From Streptomyces rugosispiralis (GTDB lineage Bacteria > Actinomycetota > Actinomycetes > Streptomycetales > Streptomycetaceae), in contig NZ_JANIAA010000018.1 in the NCBI RefSeq assembly GCF_024505145.1, positions 62,001 to 126,000 on the forward strand: a stretch of 64,000 nucleotides of DNA, written 5' to 3'. The stretch's first letter is position 1. Each line of letters begins with the position of its first letter. Positions 7,995 through 18,921 of this stretch are shown here, in pieces. The notes beneath the pieces were generated by a model, which saw only the letters and a list, made by a program, of their open reading frames with translations, was not told where the DNA came from and did no database searches. Position numbers and translations under genes: made by a program.

Positions 7995-9401
7995 TTACTG
8001 GGGTGTTCCGATGCGCCGGCGGTGGGCGAAGCGGGACCGGTCGCCGATCGCGGTGGCGCCGTTCACACCGTTCGCCCCGCCACTCGCCCCGTTGCTCGCG
8101 CCGCCGTTCATCCCGGAGCCCACCGGCTCGGGCTTGGCCGGCTCCGGCCCCGAGGTGGCGGCCCCGGCACCGGCCGTGGCCGGCACCGGCTCCGCGGCCG
8201 CCTCGGCGCTCCGCTCGGCCCCGGCGATCCGGTTGGCACGGCGGTAGCGCGGCGGAAAGAACCCCTCCGCCCAGCGCGGCACGCGCGGGGTGAACCGCGG
8301 CAGCAGCAACAGCACCAGACCGACCCCGCTCAGCGCCACGATCGCGAGCACGAACCACACACCGGCCGAGTTCACCGAGTACGCCACGGCGCCGAAGGCG
8401 ATCAGCGCCGACCAGAAGTACATGATCAGGACGGCCCGGCTGTGCGAGTGGCCGATCTCCAGCAGCCGGTGGTGCAGATGGCCGCGGTCGGCGGCGAACG
8501 GCGACTGACCGCGCCAGGTGCGCCGGACGATCGCCAGCACCAGATCGGCGAAGGGCACCGCGATGACGGTCAGCGGCAGCAGCAGCGGGATGTAGACCGG
8601 GACGGTGGCGTGCACCGCGGCCTGCTCGGACCCCTCGAACAGCTTCATCGCGTCCGGGTCCACCTGGCCGGTGATGGAGATGGCGCCCGCCGCCAGCACC
8701 AGCCCGATCAGCATCGAGCCCGAGTCGCCCATGAAGATCCGGGCGGGGTGGGCGTTGTGCGGCAGGAAGCCCAGGCACATGCCCATGAGGATGGCGGCGA
8801 ACAGGGTGGCGGGCGCGGCCGCCTCCAGGCCGTAGCCGTACCAGATGCGGTACGCGTACATGAAGAACGCGGCGGCGGCGATGCACACCATCCCGGACGC
8901 CAACCCATCGAGCCCGTCAACGAAGTTGACCGCGTTGATGGTGATGACGACCAGCGCGACGGTGAGCAGCGTGCCCTGCCAGGGCGTCAGCGAGACCGGT
9001 CCCACACCGGGCACCGGAAGCCACAGGATGGTCAGACCCTGGAGCACCATCACACCGGCGGCGATCATCTGGCCGCCCAGCTTGATCAGCGCGTCCACGC
9101 CCCACTTGTCGTCCAGCACCCCGAGCAGCCAGATCAGCCCGGCGCCGGACAGCAGCGCCCGTGGCTCGTTGGAGACCTCGAAGACGTCCTTGAGGTTGGT
9201 CAGGTGGGCGGCGACCAGCAGTCCCGCGCACAGCCCGCCGAACATGGCGATGCCGCCCAGCCGTGGCGTGGGCTCACGGTGCACATCACGGGCGCGGATC
9301 TCGGGCATCGCACCGGCCGCGATGGCGAATTTCCGCACCGGCCCGGTCAGCAGATAGGTGACCGCGGCCGTGATGCACAGAGTCAGCAGGTATTCACGCA
9401 C
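7995..9401 (-). CDS. WecA/MraY-family undecaprenyl-phosphate sugar-1-phosphate transferase
   Basis: Integral membrane enzyme that transfers a sugar-1-phosphate (usually GlcNAc-1-P) from a UDP-sugar onto a polyprenyl phosphate, starting cell-wall polymer synthesis. The 468-residue product has about eleven hydrophobic helices and the family's aspartate motifs: LGVLDDKWG, NAVNFVDGLDGLASG and ARIFMGDSGSML. The RGHLHHRLLEIGHSH histidine loop is also present. The last roughly 70 residues are a low-complexity Ala/Gly/Glu and Asn/Gly-rich cytoplasmic tail. It starts at a GTG (9399-9401) with a weak ribosome site. The position between glyA and atpI suggests a housekeeping teichoic-acid or arabinogalactan-like role. 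Confidence 0.9.
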   Translation of the reverse strand: MREYLLTLCITAAVTYLLTGPVRKFAIAAGAMPEIRARDVHREPTPRLGGIAMFGGLCAGLLVAAHLTNLKDVFEVSNEPRALLSGAGLIWLLGVLDDKWGVDALIKLGGQMIAAGVMVLQGLTILWLPVPGVGPVSLTPWQGTLLTVALVVITINAVNFVDGLDGLASGMVCIAAAAFFMYAYRIWYGYGLEAAAPATLFAAILMGMCLGFLPHNAHPARIFMGDSGSMLIGLVLAAGAISITGQVDPDAMKLFEGSEQAAVHATVPVYIPLLLPLTVIAVPFADLVLAIVRRTWRGQSPFAADRGHLHHRLLEIGHSHSRAVLIMYFWSALIAFGAVAYSVNSAGVWFVLAIVALSGVGLVLLLLPRFTPRVPRWAEGFFPPRYRRANRIAGAERSAEAAAEPVPATAGAGAATSGPEPAKPEPVGSGMNGGASNGASGGANGVNGATAIGDRSRFAHRRRIGTPQ

Positions 9402-9476
9402 AGGCTGCCCCAGAGGTATCGCTGGCCATCACAGCCCCACACCCTATGCGTGTCCGACGCCTCGCGGTGAACGTAC

Positions 9477-10766
9477 TTACAGACGTCCTACACCTTCGGA
9501 TGGTTGCATGATTCGGCCGTCGTCCGGATAGGGCGGAAATCTCCCGGCCAGTTCCGCCACCTTTTCCCGTACCACGCCCTCGTCCCGCAGAACGGTTCCC
9601 ATGAGATTGGCGATGCGCTCCATTTCCGGCGCTCCCATTCCCTGGGTGGTCACCGCCGCGGTGCCAAGACGCAGCCCCTTGACGCACCCCCGGGGCTCGG
9701 TGGCGGACGCCAGCGCGCAGGTGTCCAGGACGATCCCGGCGGCCGCGCAACGGCCCTTCGCGGTGCGTCCGTCCAGGCCCAGCGGGGCCGGATCGGCGGT
9801 GATCATATGGGTGTCGGTGCCGCCCGTGGTGACCGCCAGACCCTCCCCGACCAGCGCGTCCGCCAGCACCCGGGCATTGGCCACCACCCGCCGCGCATAG
9901 GTGGTGAAGGCGGGCGCCGCGGCCTCGCCGAACGCCACCGCCTTGGCCGCGACGGTGTGCATCTGGGCCCCGCCCTGGGTGAACGGGAACACCGCCCGGT
10001 CCACCCGCTCGGCGAGCTCCGCACCGCACAGCAGCATCCCGCCGCGCGGCCCGCGCAACACCTTGTGTGTCGTTGCGCACACCACGTCCGCGTACGGCAC
10101 CGGGGACGGCGCCGCCTTCCCCGCGACCAGACCGATCGAATGCGCGGCGTCGGCGATCAGATACGCGCCCACCTCGTCCGCGACGGCACGGAAGGCGGCG
10201 TAGTCCAGATGGCGGGGATAGGAGATCGACCCACAGACGATCGCCTTCGGGCGGTGGGCGTGGGCGAGCCCGCGCAGCTGCTCGTAGTCGATCAGCCCGG
10301 TCGCCGGATCGACGCCGTAGCCGATGAAGTCGAACCAGCGGCCGGAGAAATTGGCGGGCGAGCCATGGGTGAGATGGCCGCCGTGTCGCAGCGCCATCGC
10401 CAGCACCGTGTCCCCGGGCCGCAGCAGCGCGGCGTACGCGGCCAGCACCGCGGAGGACCCCGAATGCGGCTGCACATTGGCGTGCTCGGCGCCGAACAGC
10501 GCCTTCGCCCGGTCCTGGGCCACCCGCTCGGCGATGTCCACGATCTCGCAGCCGCCGTGGTGGCGGGCGCCGGGATAGCCCTCGGCGTACTTGTTGGCCA
10601 GCGGTGAGGCGAGCGCCGCCAGCACGGCCGGCGAGGCGTAGTTCTCGGCCGCGATCAGCTGGAGTCCACCGGAGACGCGGTCGATCTCGCTCAGGATGAT
10701 TCCCGCCAGCTCCGGGTCCTGGCGGGCGAGGCCCCCGAAATCGGGGCCCCAGGGGGTGACGGCCAT
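9477..10766 (-). CDS. glyA: Serine hydroxymethyltransferase
   Basis: PLP enzyme interconverting serine plus tetrahydrofolate and glycine plus methylene-tetrahydrofolate. The 429-residue protein has the LIAAENYASPAVLAA substrate segment, NVQPHSGSSA, the GGHLTHGSPANFSG loop and the PLP-lysine motif ATTHKVLRGPRGG with Lys235. Residues usually conserved just before GGHLTHG are altered (MALRHGG here), so this may be a second, divergent GlyA paralogue rather than the only one in the genome. It is spaced 75 bases from the wecA-like gene and may be co-transcribed with it. Confidence 0.92.
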   Translation of the reverse strand: MAVTPWGPDFGGLARQDPELAGIILSEIDRVSGGLQLIAAENYASPAVLAALASPLANKYAEGYPGARHHGGCEIVDIAERVAQDRAKALFGAEHANVQPHSGSSAVLAAYAALLRPGDTVLAMALRHGGHLTHGSPANFSGRWFDFIGYGVDPATGLIDYEQLRGLAHAHRPKAIVCGSISYPRHLDYAAFRAVADEVGAYLIADAAHSIGLVAGKAAPSPVPYADVVCATTHKVLRGPRGGMLLCGAELAERVDRAVFPFTQGGAQMHTVAAKAVAFGEAAAPAFTTYARRVVANARVLADALVGEGLAVTTGGTDTHMITADPAPLGLDGRTAKGRCAAAGIVLDTCALASATEPRGCVKGLRLGTAAVTTQGMGAPEMERIANLMGTVLRDEGVVREKVAELAGRFPPYPDDGRIMQPSEGVGRL

Positions 10767-10938
10767 GGCGTGCTCACAGCCTTCGGAGGGGACGGCGGGT
10801 CGACACTCGGGGGGACACCCCCAATGTAGGCCCCGCGACGCCGCACGGCGCGCCGTGCGGCCCGTGACGGCCCCCTTACGGCGCGCCCCCGGGTCCCCGA
10901 GGGGCCACGCGGGGGCGGGAATCCCTGCGCAGGGGCCC

Positions 10939-11598
10939 CTACGCGGGGGCGGGAACGCCCGTCAGCGCCGTGACGACCGGGTCCAGGGCCTGGTTGATCT
11001 CGTCCCCGATGGAGCGGAAGAAGGTGATCGGCGCCCCGTACGGATCGTGCACCTCGTCCGCCTCCTCGTTGGGCGCCAGCAGCCAGCCGCGCAGCGCGGC
11101 CGCCGCCTGCACCAGGGCGCGGGCGCGCTCCACCACGCCGCCCGCCTCCGCCGGGTCGGGCAGCGTCGCGGGGTCTATGGCCCGTACCAGCCGGGTGAAC
11201 TCCTTGAGCGTGAAGGTGCGCAGCCCCGCCGAGTGCCCCATCGAGATCACCTGCGCCCGGTGGTCGCGGGTGGCGGTCAGCACCAGGTCGGCGCGGATGA
11301 CGTGCTCGTCCAGCAGCTCACGGCCGAGGAAGCCCGCCGGATCGGCGCCGAAGTCGGTCAGGACCGTCGCGGCGTGCGCCTCCATGGGCGCGCCCTCATG
11401 GCCCCAGGTGCCGGCGGACTCCACGATCAGACCGCGGGTGCGGACACTTCCGAGACGGTGGGTGAGGGCGTGCCGGGTCAGCCGCTCGGTGATCGGCGAG
11501 CGGCACACATTGCCGGTGCTGACGTGGAGGATGCGGAAGGTGGCCTCGGCGTTCTTCTCACGGTGTTCCGCTATGCCACGCCCCTCAGGGGCTGTCAA
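10939..11598 (-). CDS. Low-molecular-weight protein-tyrosine-phosphatase homologue lacking the nucleophile cysteine
   Basis: The fold matches LMW-PTP / arsenate reductase: P-loop near residues 26-35, the EHVIRADLVLTATRDHR helix region, and a late DPYG motif that supplies the general acid. The family P-loop is C-X5-R, but here it reads STGNVCR, so the nucleophile position is Ser27 (codon AGC), while Arg33 is kept. The start is a TTG (11596-11598) that overlaps the preceding stop codon and follows a GAGGTGG ribosome site, giving 219 residues. Either it is a pseudo-phosphatase that binds phosphotyrosine, or it uses a different mechanism. Confidence 0.85.
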   Translation of the reverse strand: MTAPEGRGIAEHREKNAEATFRILHVSTGNVCRSPITERLTRHALTHRLGSVRTRGLIVESAGTWGHEGAPMEAHAATVLTDFGADPAGFLGRELLDEHVIRADLVLTATRDHRAQVISMGHSAGLRTFTLKEFTRLVRAIDPATLPDPAEAGGVVERARALVQAAAALRGWLLAPNEEADEVHDPYGAPITFFRSIGDEINQALDPVVTALTGVPAPA

Positions 11599-12242
11599 TT
11601 GGCCACCTCGAGGTCGGGTACGACCTCCCGGAGCTGCTCGGCGGTGAGCGCGCCCGCCCGGAGCAGCACCGGCACCTTGCCGGTCACATCGACGATCGAG
11701 GAGGGCACGGCGGCCGGGGTCGGCCCGCCGTCGAGGTACACCGAGACGGAGTCCCCCAGCATGTCCTGGGCGGCGTCGCAGTCCTGCGGGGAGGGGTGTC
11801 CGGTCAGATTGGCGCTGGAGACCGCCATCGGGCCGAAGTCCGTCAGCAGCTCGATCGCCACCGGGTGCAGCGGCATCCGGACCGCCACGGTGCCCCGGGT
11901 CTCCCCCAGGTCCCAGGTGAGCGACGGCTGGTGCCGGGCGACGAGGGTGAGCGCGCCGGGCCAGAAGGCGTCCACCAGCTCCCAGGCCATCTCGGAGAAG
12001 TCGGTGACCAGTCCGTGCAGGGTGTTCGGCGAGCCGACCAGCACCGGAGTGGGCATGTTGCGGCCGCGCCCCTTGGCCTCGAGCAGATCGCCGACCGCCT
12101 CCGCGTTGAAGGCGTCCGCACCGATCCCGTAGACGGTGTCGGTGGGCAGCACGACCAGTTCGCCGCGGCGGACGGCGGAGGCGGCCTCGCGCAGGCCGGT
12201 CTTGCGGTCGGTCGCGTCCCCGCAGTCGTATCGCCGTGCCAT
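11595..12242 (-). CDS. L-threonylcarbamoyladenylate synthase (Sua5/YciO/TsaC family)
   Basis: Makes threonylcarbamoyl-AMP from threonine, bicarbonate and ATP for the t6A37 modification of ANN-decoding tRNAs. The 215-residue protein shows the LPTDTVYGIGADA, KGRGRNMPTPVLVG, FWPGALTLV, VAVRMPLHP and MAVSSANLTGHPS motifs of the YrdC fold. Two adjacent ATGs exist; the second (12240-12242) is better spaced from AAGGAG. It directly precedes and overlaps the phosphatase-like gene and follows prmC, the usual actinobacterial order. Confidence 0.93.
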   Translation of the reverse strand: MARRYDCGDATDRKTGLREAASAVRRGELVVLPTDTVYGIGADAFNAEAVGDLLEAKGRGRNMPTPVLVGSPNTLHGLVTDFSEMAWELVDAFWPGALTLVARHQPSLTWDLGETRGTVAVRMPLHPVAIELLTDFGPMAVSSANLTGHPSPQDCDAAQDMLGDSVSVYLDGGPTPAAVPSSIVDVTGKVPVLLRAGALTAEQLREVVPDLEVAN

Positions 12243-12435
12243 CATCTCTCCTTCGCTGTATCCGGTAGTGCGGAGCGTCACCGGATTGATACGATCCGTC
12301 CCACGCCACAAGGCGCCGGGCAGGGCTTGTCCGTCATGAGGTCGCCCCGGCGGTCGAGTGAGAAGCCGCCTGCCCGGCAGGGGGCGGAGTCACTTAACGG
12401 ACCTCCTCGTATCAGGTCCCGAAGCCGCGCCCCGG

Positions 12436-13281
12436 TCACGGCATGGCCTTCCGCGCCGTCGCGAACCGGGGACGGTTGTTCAAATCCGGGTGGTCGGCGG
12501 CGTCCGCCCAGCCACGCTCCTCGGTGAAGATCCACGGCACCTGGCCGCCCTGGGTGTCTGCGTGCTCGATGACCACCACGCCGCCGGGGCGCAGCAGCCG
12601 GTGGGCGGTGCGCTCCAGGCCACGGATGACATCGAGGCCGTCCTCACCGGAGAAGAGCGCGAGCTGGGGGTCGTGATCGCGGGCCTCCGGCGCCACGTAC
12701 TCCCACTCGGTCAGCGGGATGTACGGCGGGTTGCTGATGACGAGGTCCACCTGCCCGTCGAGCTCGGGCAGGGCCGTCAACGCGTCCGCGTGATGGAGAA
12801 CGACGCGGGACCCCTCGACGTTCTTGCGGGCCCAGCGCAGGGCGCCCTCGTCCAGCTCCACGGCGTGCACCCGGGAGCGCGGCACCTCCTGGGCGAGCGC
12901 GAGCGCGATGGCCCCGGAACCCGAGCACAGATCGACGATGAGCGGTTCGACGACGTCCATGGCGCGCACCGCGTCTATCGCCCAGCCGACCACCGACTCG
13001 GTCTCCGGCCGGGGTACGAAGACCCCCGGGCCGACCTGGAGCTCGAGATAGCGGAAGAAGGCGCGGCCGGTGATGTGCTGAAGGGGCTCACGGGCCTCGC
13101 GGCGGGCGACCGCCTCCCAGTAGCGGGCGTCGAAGTCGGCGTCGGGCACGCCGTGCAGCTCTCCCCGCTTGACGCTGTGCACAAAGGCGGCGAGCTCCTC
13201 CGCGTCAAAGCGCGGTGAGGGCACGCCCGCGTCGGCCAGCCGCTGAGTGGCCTGCGCCACCTCGGCGAGCAGCACGTTCAC
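12436..13281 (-). CDS. prmC: Peptide chain release factor glutamine N5-methyltransferase PrmC
   Basis: Methylates the GGQ glutamine of release factors using S-adenosylmethionine. The 281-residue product has an N-terminal helical release-factor-binding domain, then a Rossmann methyltransferase with VDLCSGSGAIALAL as motif I and the diagnostic VISNPPYIP active-site motif. The start is a GTG (13279-13281) behind a strong GGAGGAA site. It lies directly downstream of prfA, its substrate gene, as in most bacteria. Confidence 0.96.
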   Translation of the reverse strand: MNVLLAEVAQATQRLADAGVPSPRFDAEELAAFVHSVKRGELHGVPDADFDARYWEAVARREAREPLQHITGRAFFRYLELQVGPGVFVPRPETESVVGWAIDAVRAMDVVEPLIVDLCSGSGAIALALAQEVPRSRVHAVELDEGALRWARKNVEGSRVVLHHADALTALPELDGQVDLVISNPPYIPLTEWEYVAPEARDHDPQLALFSGEDGLDVIRGLERTAHRLLRPGGVVVIEHADTQGGQVPWIFTEERGWADAADHPDLNNRPRFATARKAMP

Positions 13282-13335
13282 TGAATTCCTCCAGCCGGTC
13301 CGGACAAGGGCACGAAGCGTTGATCAGTGGGGGGC

Positions 13336-14406
13336 TCAGCTCGCGGCCGCCAGCTTGGCGGCCGCGTCGGCGTCGACGCACGCCTGGATGACCGGATCGA
13401 GTTCACCGTCGAGCACCTGGTCCAAGTTGTACGCCTTGAAACCGACACGGTGGTCCGAGATCCGGTTTTCCGGGAAGTTGTAGGTACGGATGCGCTCGGA
13501 CCGGTCGACGGTGCGGACCTGGCTGCGCCGCGCGTCCGACGCCTCCCGCTCGGCCTCCTCCTGGGCCGCGGCCAGCAGCCGCGAGCGCAGGATGCGCAGC
13601 GCCTGCTCCTTGTTCTGGAGCTGGCTCTTCTCGTTCTGGCAGGAGACGACGATGCCGGTGGGCAGGTGGGTGATGCGCACCGCGGAGTCGGTGGTGTTGA
13701 CCGACTGGCCGCCGGGTCCGGAGGAGCGGTAGACGTCGATCCGCAGATCGTTGGGGCCGATCTCCACCTCGACCTCCTCGGCCTCGGGCGTGACCAGCAC
13801 ACCGGCCGCGGAGGTGTGGATACGGCCCTGGGACTCGGTGGCGGGCACCCGCTGCACCCGGTGCACCCCGCCCTCGTACTTCAGCCGGGCCCAGACGCCC
13901 TGGCCGGGCTCGATGGTGCCCCTGGCCTTGATCGCCACCTGGACGTCCTTGTAGCCGCCGAGGTCGGATCCGTTGGAGTCGAGGATCTCGGCCTTCCAGC
14001 CGATCCGCTCGGCGTACCGCAGATACATCCGCAGCAGGTCGCCGGCGAACAGCGCGGACTCCTCGCCGCCCTCCCCTGCCTTGACCTCCAGGATGACGTC
14101 CTTGTCGTCGCTCGGGTCGCGGGGGACCAGCAGCAGCCGCAGCCGGTCGGTGAGCCGCTCGCGGCCCTGCTCCAGTTCCTTGACCTCGTCGATGAAGTCG
14201 GGGTCGTCCTGGGCCAGCTCGCGGGCCGTCTCGATGTCGTCCCCGGCCTGCTTCCAGGCGCGATAGGCGGTGATCACCGGGGTCAGCTCGGCGTAGCGCT
14301 TGTTGAGCCGCCGGGCCTCCCGCTGGTCGGCGTGGACCGCGGGGTCGGCGAGCCGCTTCTCGAGGTCGGCGTGTTCGCCGATGAGTTCCTCGACCGCCTC
14401 GAACAT
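13336..14406 (-). CDS. prfA: Peptide chain release factor 1
   Basis: Terminates translation at UAA and UAG. The 356-residue protein contains the codon-recognition tripeptide PAT in HRVQRVPATESQGRIHTS, which marks it as RF1 rather than RF2, and the peptidyl-tRNA hydrolysis motif GPGGQSVNTTDSAV. The KAGEGGEESALFAGDLLRMY segment is also typical. The ATG at 14404-14406 begins MFEAVEELIGEHADLE, the family's usual N-terminus. Confidence 0.97.
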   Translation of the reverse strand: MFEAVEELIGEHADLEKRLADPAVHADQREARRLNKRYAELTPVITAYRAWKQAGDDIETARELAQDDPDFIDEVKELEQGRERLTDRLRLLLVPRDPSDDKDVILEVKAGEGGEESALFAGDLLRMYLRYAERIGWKAEILDSNGSDLGGYKDVQVAIKARGTIEPGQGVWARLKYEGGVHRVQRVPATESQGRIHTSAAGVLVTPEAEEVEVEIGPNDLRIDVYRSSGPGGQSVNTTDSAVRITHLPTGIVVSCQNEKSQLQNKEQALRILRSRLLAAAQEEAEREASDARRSQVRTVDRSERIRTYNFPENRISDHRVGFKAYNLDQVLDGELDPVIQACVDADAAAKLAAAS

Positions 14407-14470
14407 CGGAGGGCTCCCTGAAAGGTCTGCGTGGTGGCGTTGCGGAAGGTGCCGGAGGGCCGGTGACGAC

Positions 14471-14518
14471 AAAACGCCGGTCCGGTCGCCCCAGGGAAGG
14501 GGCGACCGAAGACCGGCG
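14471..14518 (-). terminator. Hairpin terminator between rpmE and prfA
   Basis: On the minus strand, GCCGGTC and CGGTCGCCCC arms pair around a short loop and are followed by GTTTTGTC. It lies just after the rpmE stop, so rpmE probably ends here, with prfA read by another promoter or by read-through. Confidence 0.7.
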
Positions 14519-14530
14519 CCGTGCGGGTCG

Positions 14531-14755
14531 CTACTTCTTGGCGGACCCGGCGTTCTTGCCGAAGCGGGCCTCGAACCGCGCCACGCGGCCACCGGTGTCG
14601 AGGATCTTCTGCTTGCCCGTGTAGAACGGGTGGCACTCGGAGCAGATGTCGGCACGGATGGTGCCGCCGCCCACGGTGCTACGGGTGGTGAAGGAGGCGC
14701 CACAGGTGCAGCTGACCTGCGTCTCGACGTACTCCGGGTGGATGTCGCGCTTCAA
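14531..14755 (-). CDS. rpmE: Ribosomal protein bL31, zinc-binding form
   Basis: Large-subunit protein of 74 residues, ending in an Ala/Lys tail. Four cysteines in CTC (16 and 18) and CSEC (38 and 41) make this the zinc-containing C+ type, which in Streptomyces is the paralogue used when zinc is sufficient. It begins MKRDIHPEYVETQV. I see no clear Zur box in the short upstream spacer. Confidence 0.97.
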   Translation of the reverse strand: MKRDIHPEYVETQVSCTCGASFTTRSTVGGGTIRADICSECHPFYTGKQKILDTGGRVARFEARFGKNAGSAKK

Positions 14756-14864
14756 GGGAATCTCCTAGGTTCGGGAGGGCACCGGGTCGACGGGCGGATT
14801 GCCTGCCGTGAACCGGGACCGACGATCCAGTTTGCCAGTACTGGCCGCATCCCCCAAAACCGGG

Positions 14865-14893
14865 GGGCGGGCCGGGATATTCCCGGCCCGCCC
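14865..14893 (-). terminator. Perfect 13-bp hairpin after the LCP gene
   Basis: GGGCGGGCCGGGA and its exact complement flank a TAT loop, 19 bases beyond the LCP stop codon. There is no U tract, as is common for Streptomyces terminators. Confidence 0.75.
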
Positions 14894-14911
14894 ATGAGGC
14901 TCTTCCCGGCC

Positions 14912-16036
14912 CTACTTGACGACCTTGCCCGCGCTGGTGGCGTCGCCCGCGGAGCCCTTGGTGGCGGAGGCGGGGACCGGCTGGTCGTGACGGAGCGCGG
15001 TCCATATCAGCTTGGCCTTGCGCTCCATGGGCAGCACCCGGGCCGGGTTCTGCGGGTCGTACTCGACGGGCAGCGTGGTCATCTTCATGTTGCCCGAGCC
15101 GATGCCCTTGAGGGATTCGGCGAACCCCTTCAGCTTGCTCACCGAGGCCAGCTCGGAGTCGGTGGTGAGGGCCTTGGTGGAGGTGTCCGCGAGGTCGTAG
15201 AGCTTCTTCGGGTTGCCGAACACGTCCACGTGCTTGATCTGGTCGAGCAGCGCCTTGACGAACGCCTGCTGGAGCTTGATCCGGCCGAGGTCGCTGCCGT
15301 CGCCCACGCCGTGCCGGGTGCGCACCAGGCCCAGCGACTGCTCCCCGTCCAGGGTGTGCGCGCCGGGCTCCAGGTCGAGGTGGCTCTTCTGGTCGTGGAT
15401 CGGGGCGGTGGTGGTGATGTTGACGCCGCCGAGGTCGTCTATCAGCTGCTTGAAGCCGGAGAAGTCGACCTCGAGGAAGTGGTCCATGCGTATGCCCGTC
15501 ATGGACTCGACGGTCTTGATGGTGCAGGCCGGACCGCCGGCCTCGTAGGCGCTGTTGAACATGGCCGCCTGCACGGCGGGCGTCTGCTGCCCGCCCTTGG
15601 TGGTGCAGGACGGCCGCTCCACGAGGGTGTCGCGCGGGATGCTGATGACGCTGGCCTTCTTGTGGCCCTTGTAGACGTGGACGATCATCGCCGTGTCGGA
15701 GCGCGAGGTGCCCTCGTCCGCGCCGTACTTGGCGTTCTTGCCGGCCCGGGAGTCGGAGCCGAGGACGAGGATGTCCATCGAGCCGTTGTCGACGTTCTCG
15801 GGGCGGTTGGCGCCGAGGGCGGCGTTGACGTCGACGCCGGTGAGGTTGCCGTTCAGCTTGTAGTAGAGGTAGCCGAGTCCGGCACCGCCGAGCACCAGCA
15901 CGGCGGCCAGCGTCCACACCGTGTAGAGCACGGCCCTACGGCGCGTGCTGGGCCGCTTGCGACGGCGTCCCGCCGTCGAGCCGCGGGCGCGGTGGCGCCC
16001 CGGGCTCACCGGTGCGTTGCTGCTGTCCTCGGCCAT
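14912..16036 (-). CDS. LytR-CpsA-Psr (LCP) family cell-wall polymer ligase
   Basis: Membrane-anchored enzyme predicted to attach teichoic acids or other glycopolymers from lipid carriers to peptidoglycan outside the cell. The 374-residue protein has a basic cytoplasmic start, one membrane helix near residues 37-60 (AVLYTVWTLAAVLVLGGAG), and an extracellular LCP domain. That domain shows MDILVLGSDSRAG, RSDTAMIVHV, VISIPRDTLVERPSC and the late VRTRHGVGDGSDLGRIKLQQ arginine motif. The ATG at 16034-16036 has GAGGAG upstream. Three cysteines lie in the extracytoplasmic part. Confidence 0.93.
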   Translation of the reverse strand: MAEDSSNAPVSPGRHRARGSTAGRRRKRPSTRRRAVLYTVWTLAAVLVLGGAGLGYLYYKLNGNLTGVDVNAALGANRPENVDNGSMDILVLGSDSRAGKNAKYGADEGTSRSDTAMIVHVYKGHKKASVISIPRDTLVERPSCTTKGGQQTPAVQAAMFNSAYEAGGPACTIKTVESMTGIRMDHFLEVDFSGFKQLIDDLGGVNITTTAPIHDQKSHLDLEPGAHTLDGEQSLGLVRTRHGVGDGSDLGRIKLQQAFVKALLDQIKHVDVFGNPKKLYDLADTSTKALTTDSELASVSKLKGFAESLKGIGSGNMKMTTLPVEYDPQNPARVLPMERKAKLIWTALRHDQPVPASATKGSAGDATSAGKVVK

Positions 16037-16337
16037 GTGCTCCTCAGTCCTCTTTTGTGGTGCCCGAGTACCCCCTGCCGTCACGGTCAGGCGTGGCGTC
16101 GCGTTTGCGCGGTGGGATCAGCCTGTGTTCCGGCCCCGTATTCCGACCTGACAGATGGAAGGCCGGCCGCCAGGGTTGCATATCTGCGATGGCCGGTTTT
16201 CGCGCGGGCCGCCGGGCGCACCGTTCGCCCCCTTCGTCCGCCTTACCGCTCTGACCTGCACTTTCGCGGGCGATAGCATGATCAGAACCGGTCCGCGGCC
16301 TGGCCGGAAGATGTGGCTCACCTCTCATGGAACGCAA
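16037..16337. other. Spacer between rho and the LCP gene
   Basis: About 300 bases upstream of the LCP gene. No gene or clear repeat is visible apart from the rho terminator at its edge; it presumably carries the LCP promoter. Confidence 0.5.
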
Positions 16338-16366
16338 CGAGGCCCCCCGCGGTGCGGGGGGCCTCG
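16338..16366 (-). terminator. Perfect 13-bp hairpin after rho
   Basis: CGAGGCCCCCCGC and its exact complement flank a 3-base loop about 28 bases past the rho stop codon. On the minus strand it is followed by TTGCGTTCC, a weak U-rich stretch. Confidence 0.75.
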
Positions 16367-16393
16367 CTACGGAGCGTTCCGGCGGATGTCCGG

Positions 16394-18520
<2,127 letters not shown>

Positions 18521-18895
18521 GAAGGGTCCTTCCCTGGAGCGGGCGTCGGCCTGTCTGGCTCGGCGACCGGTTGTGCTGTCCGGCTGTGGTCCTTCCGTTA
18601 CGGACCGGGCCGGGGCGGTGGTCCGCCGGGTACGGCGGAGAGATCAGTTCATGGTTCCGACGCGGCGGAGGATTCACGAGAATCCGCCACGCCGATTCCG
18701 GAGCGTGCTCGATACTGCTCAGGCAGGCTGCTCAGGCAGTGTGGGAGGCTCCCGGAAGAAGGGTGGTCCCTGACGGGGACACTGAGCACCTCGCCTCCGA
18801 GTACATCCAAGAGGCATCGGGTGCAGACTTGAGGTTAACACTACCGGATCCAACAAACATTCCCCCTCTCCAAGACCGGCTATCGAGTTTTCCCG
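18521..18895. other. Long leader and promoter region of rho
   Basis: About 375 bases between the rho start and the thrB terminator with no credible gene. An AT-richer patch (about 18833-18875, GGTTAACACTACCGG) could hold the promoter, leaving a 5' leader of more than 250 bases. That would fit autoregulation of rho, but I cannot show it. Confidence 0.45.
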
Positions 18896-18915
18896 GCTCC
18901 GGGCCGCCCCGGAGC
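18896..18915 (-). terminator. Hairpin after thrB
   Basis: GCTCCGGG and CCCGGAGC pair around a GCGG loop 7 bases past the thrB stop codon. On the minus strand it is followed by CGGGAAAACTCG. Confidence 0.65.
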
Positions 18916-18921
18916 GCGGTG

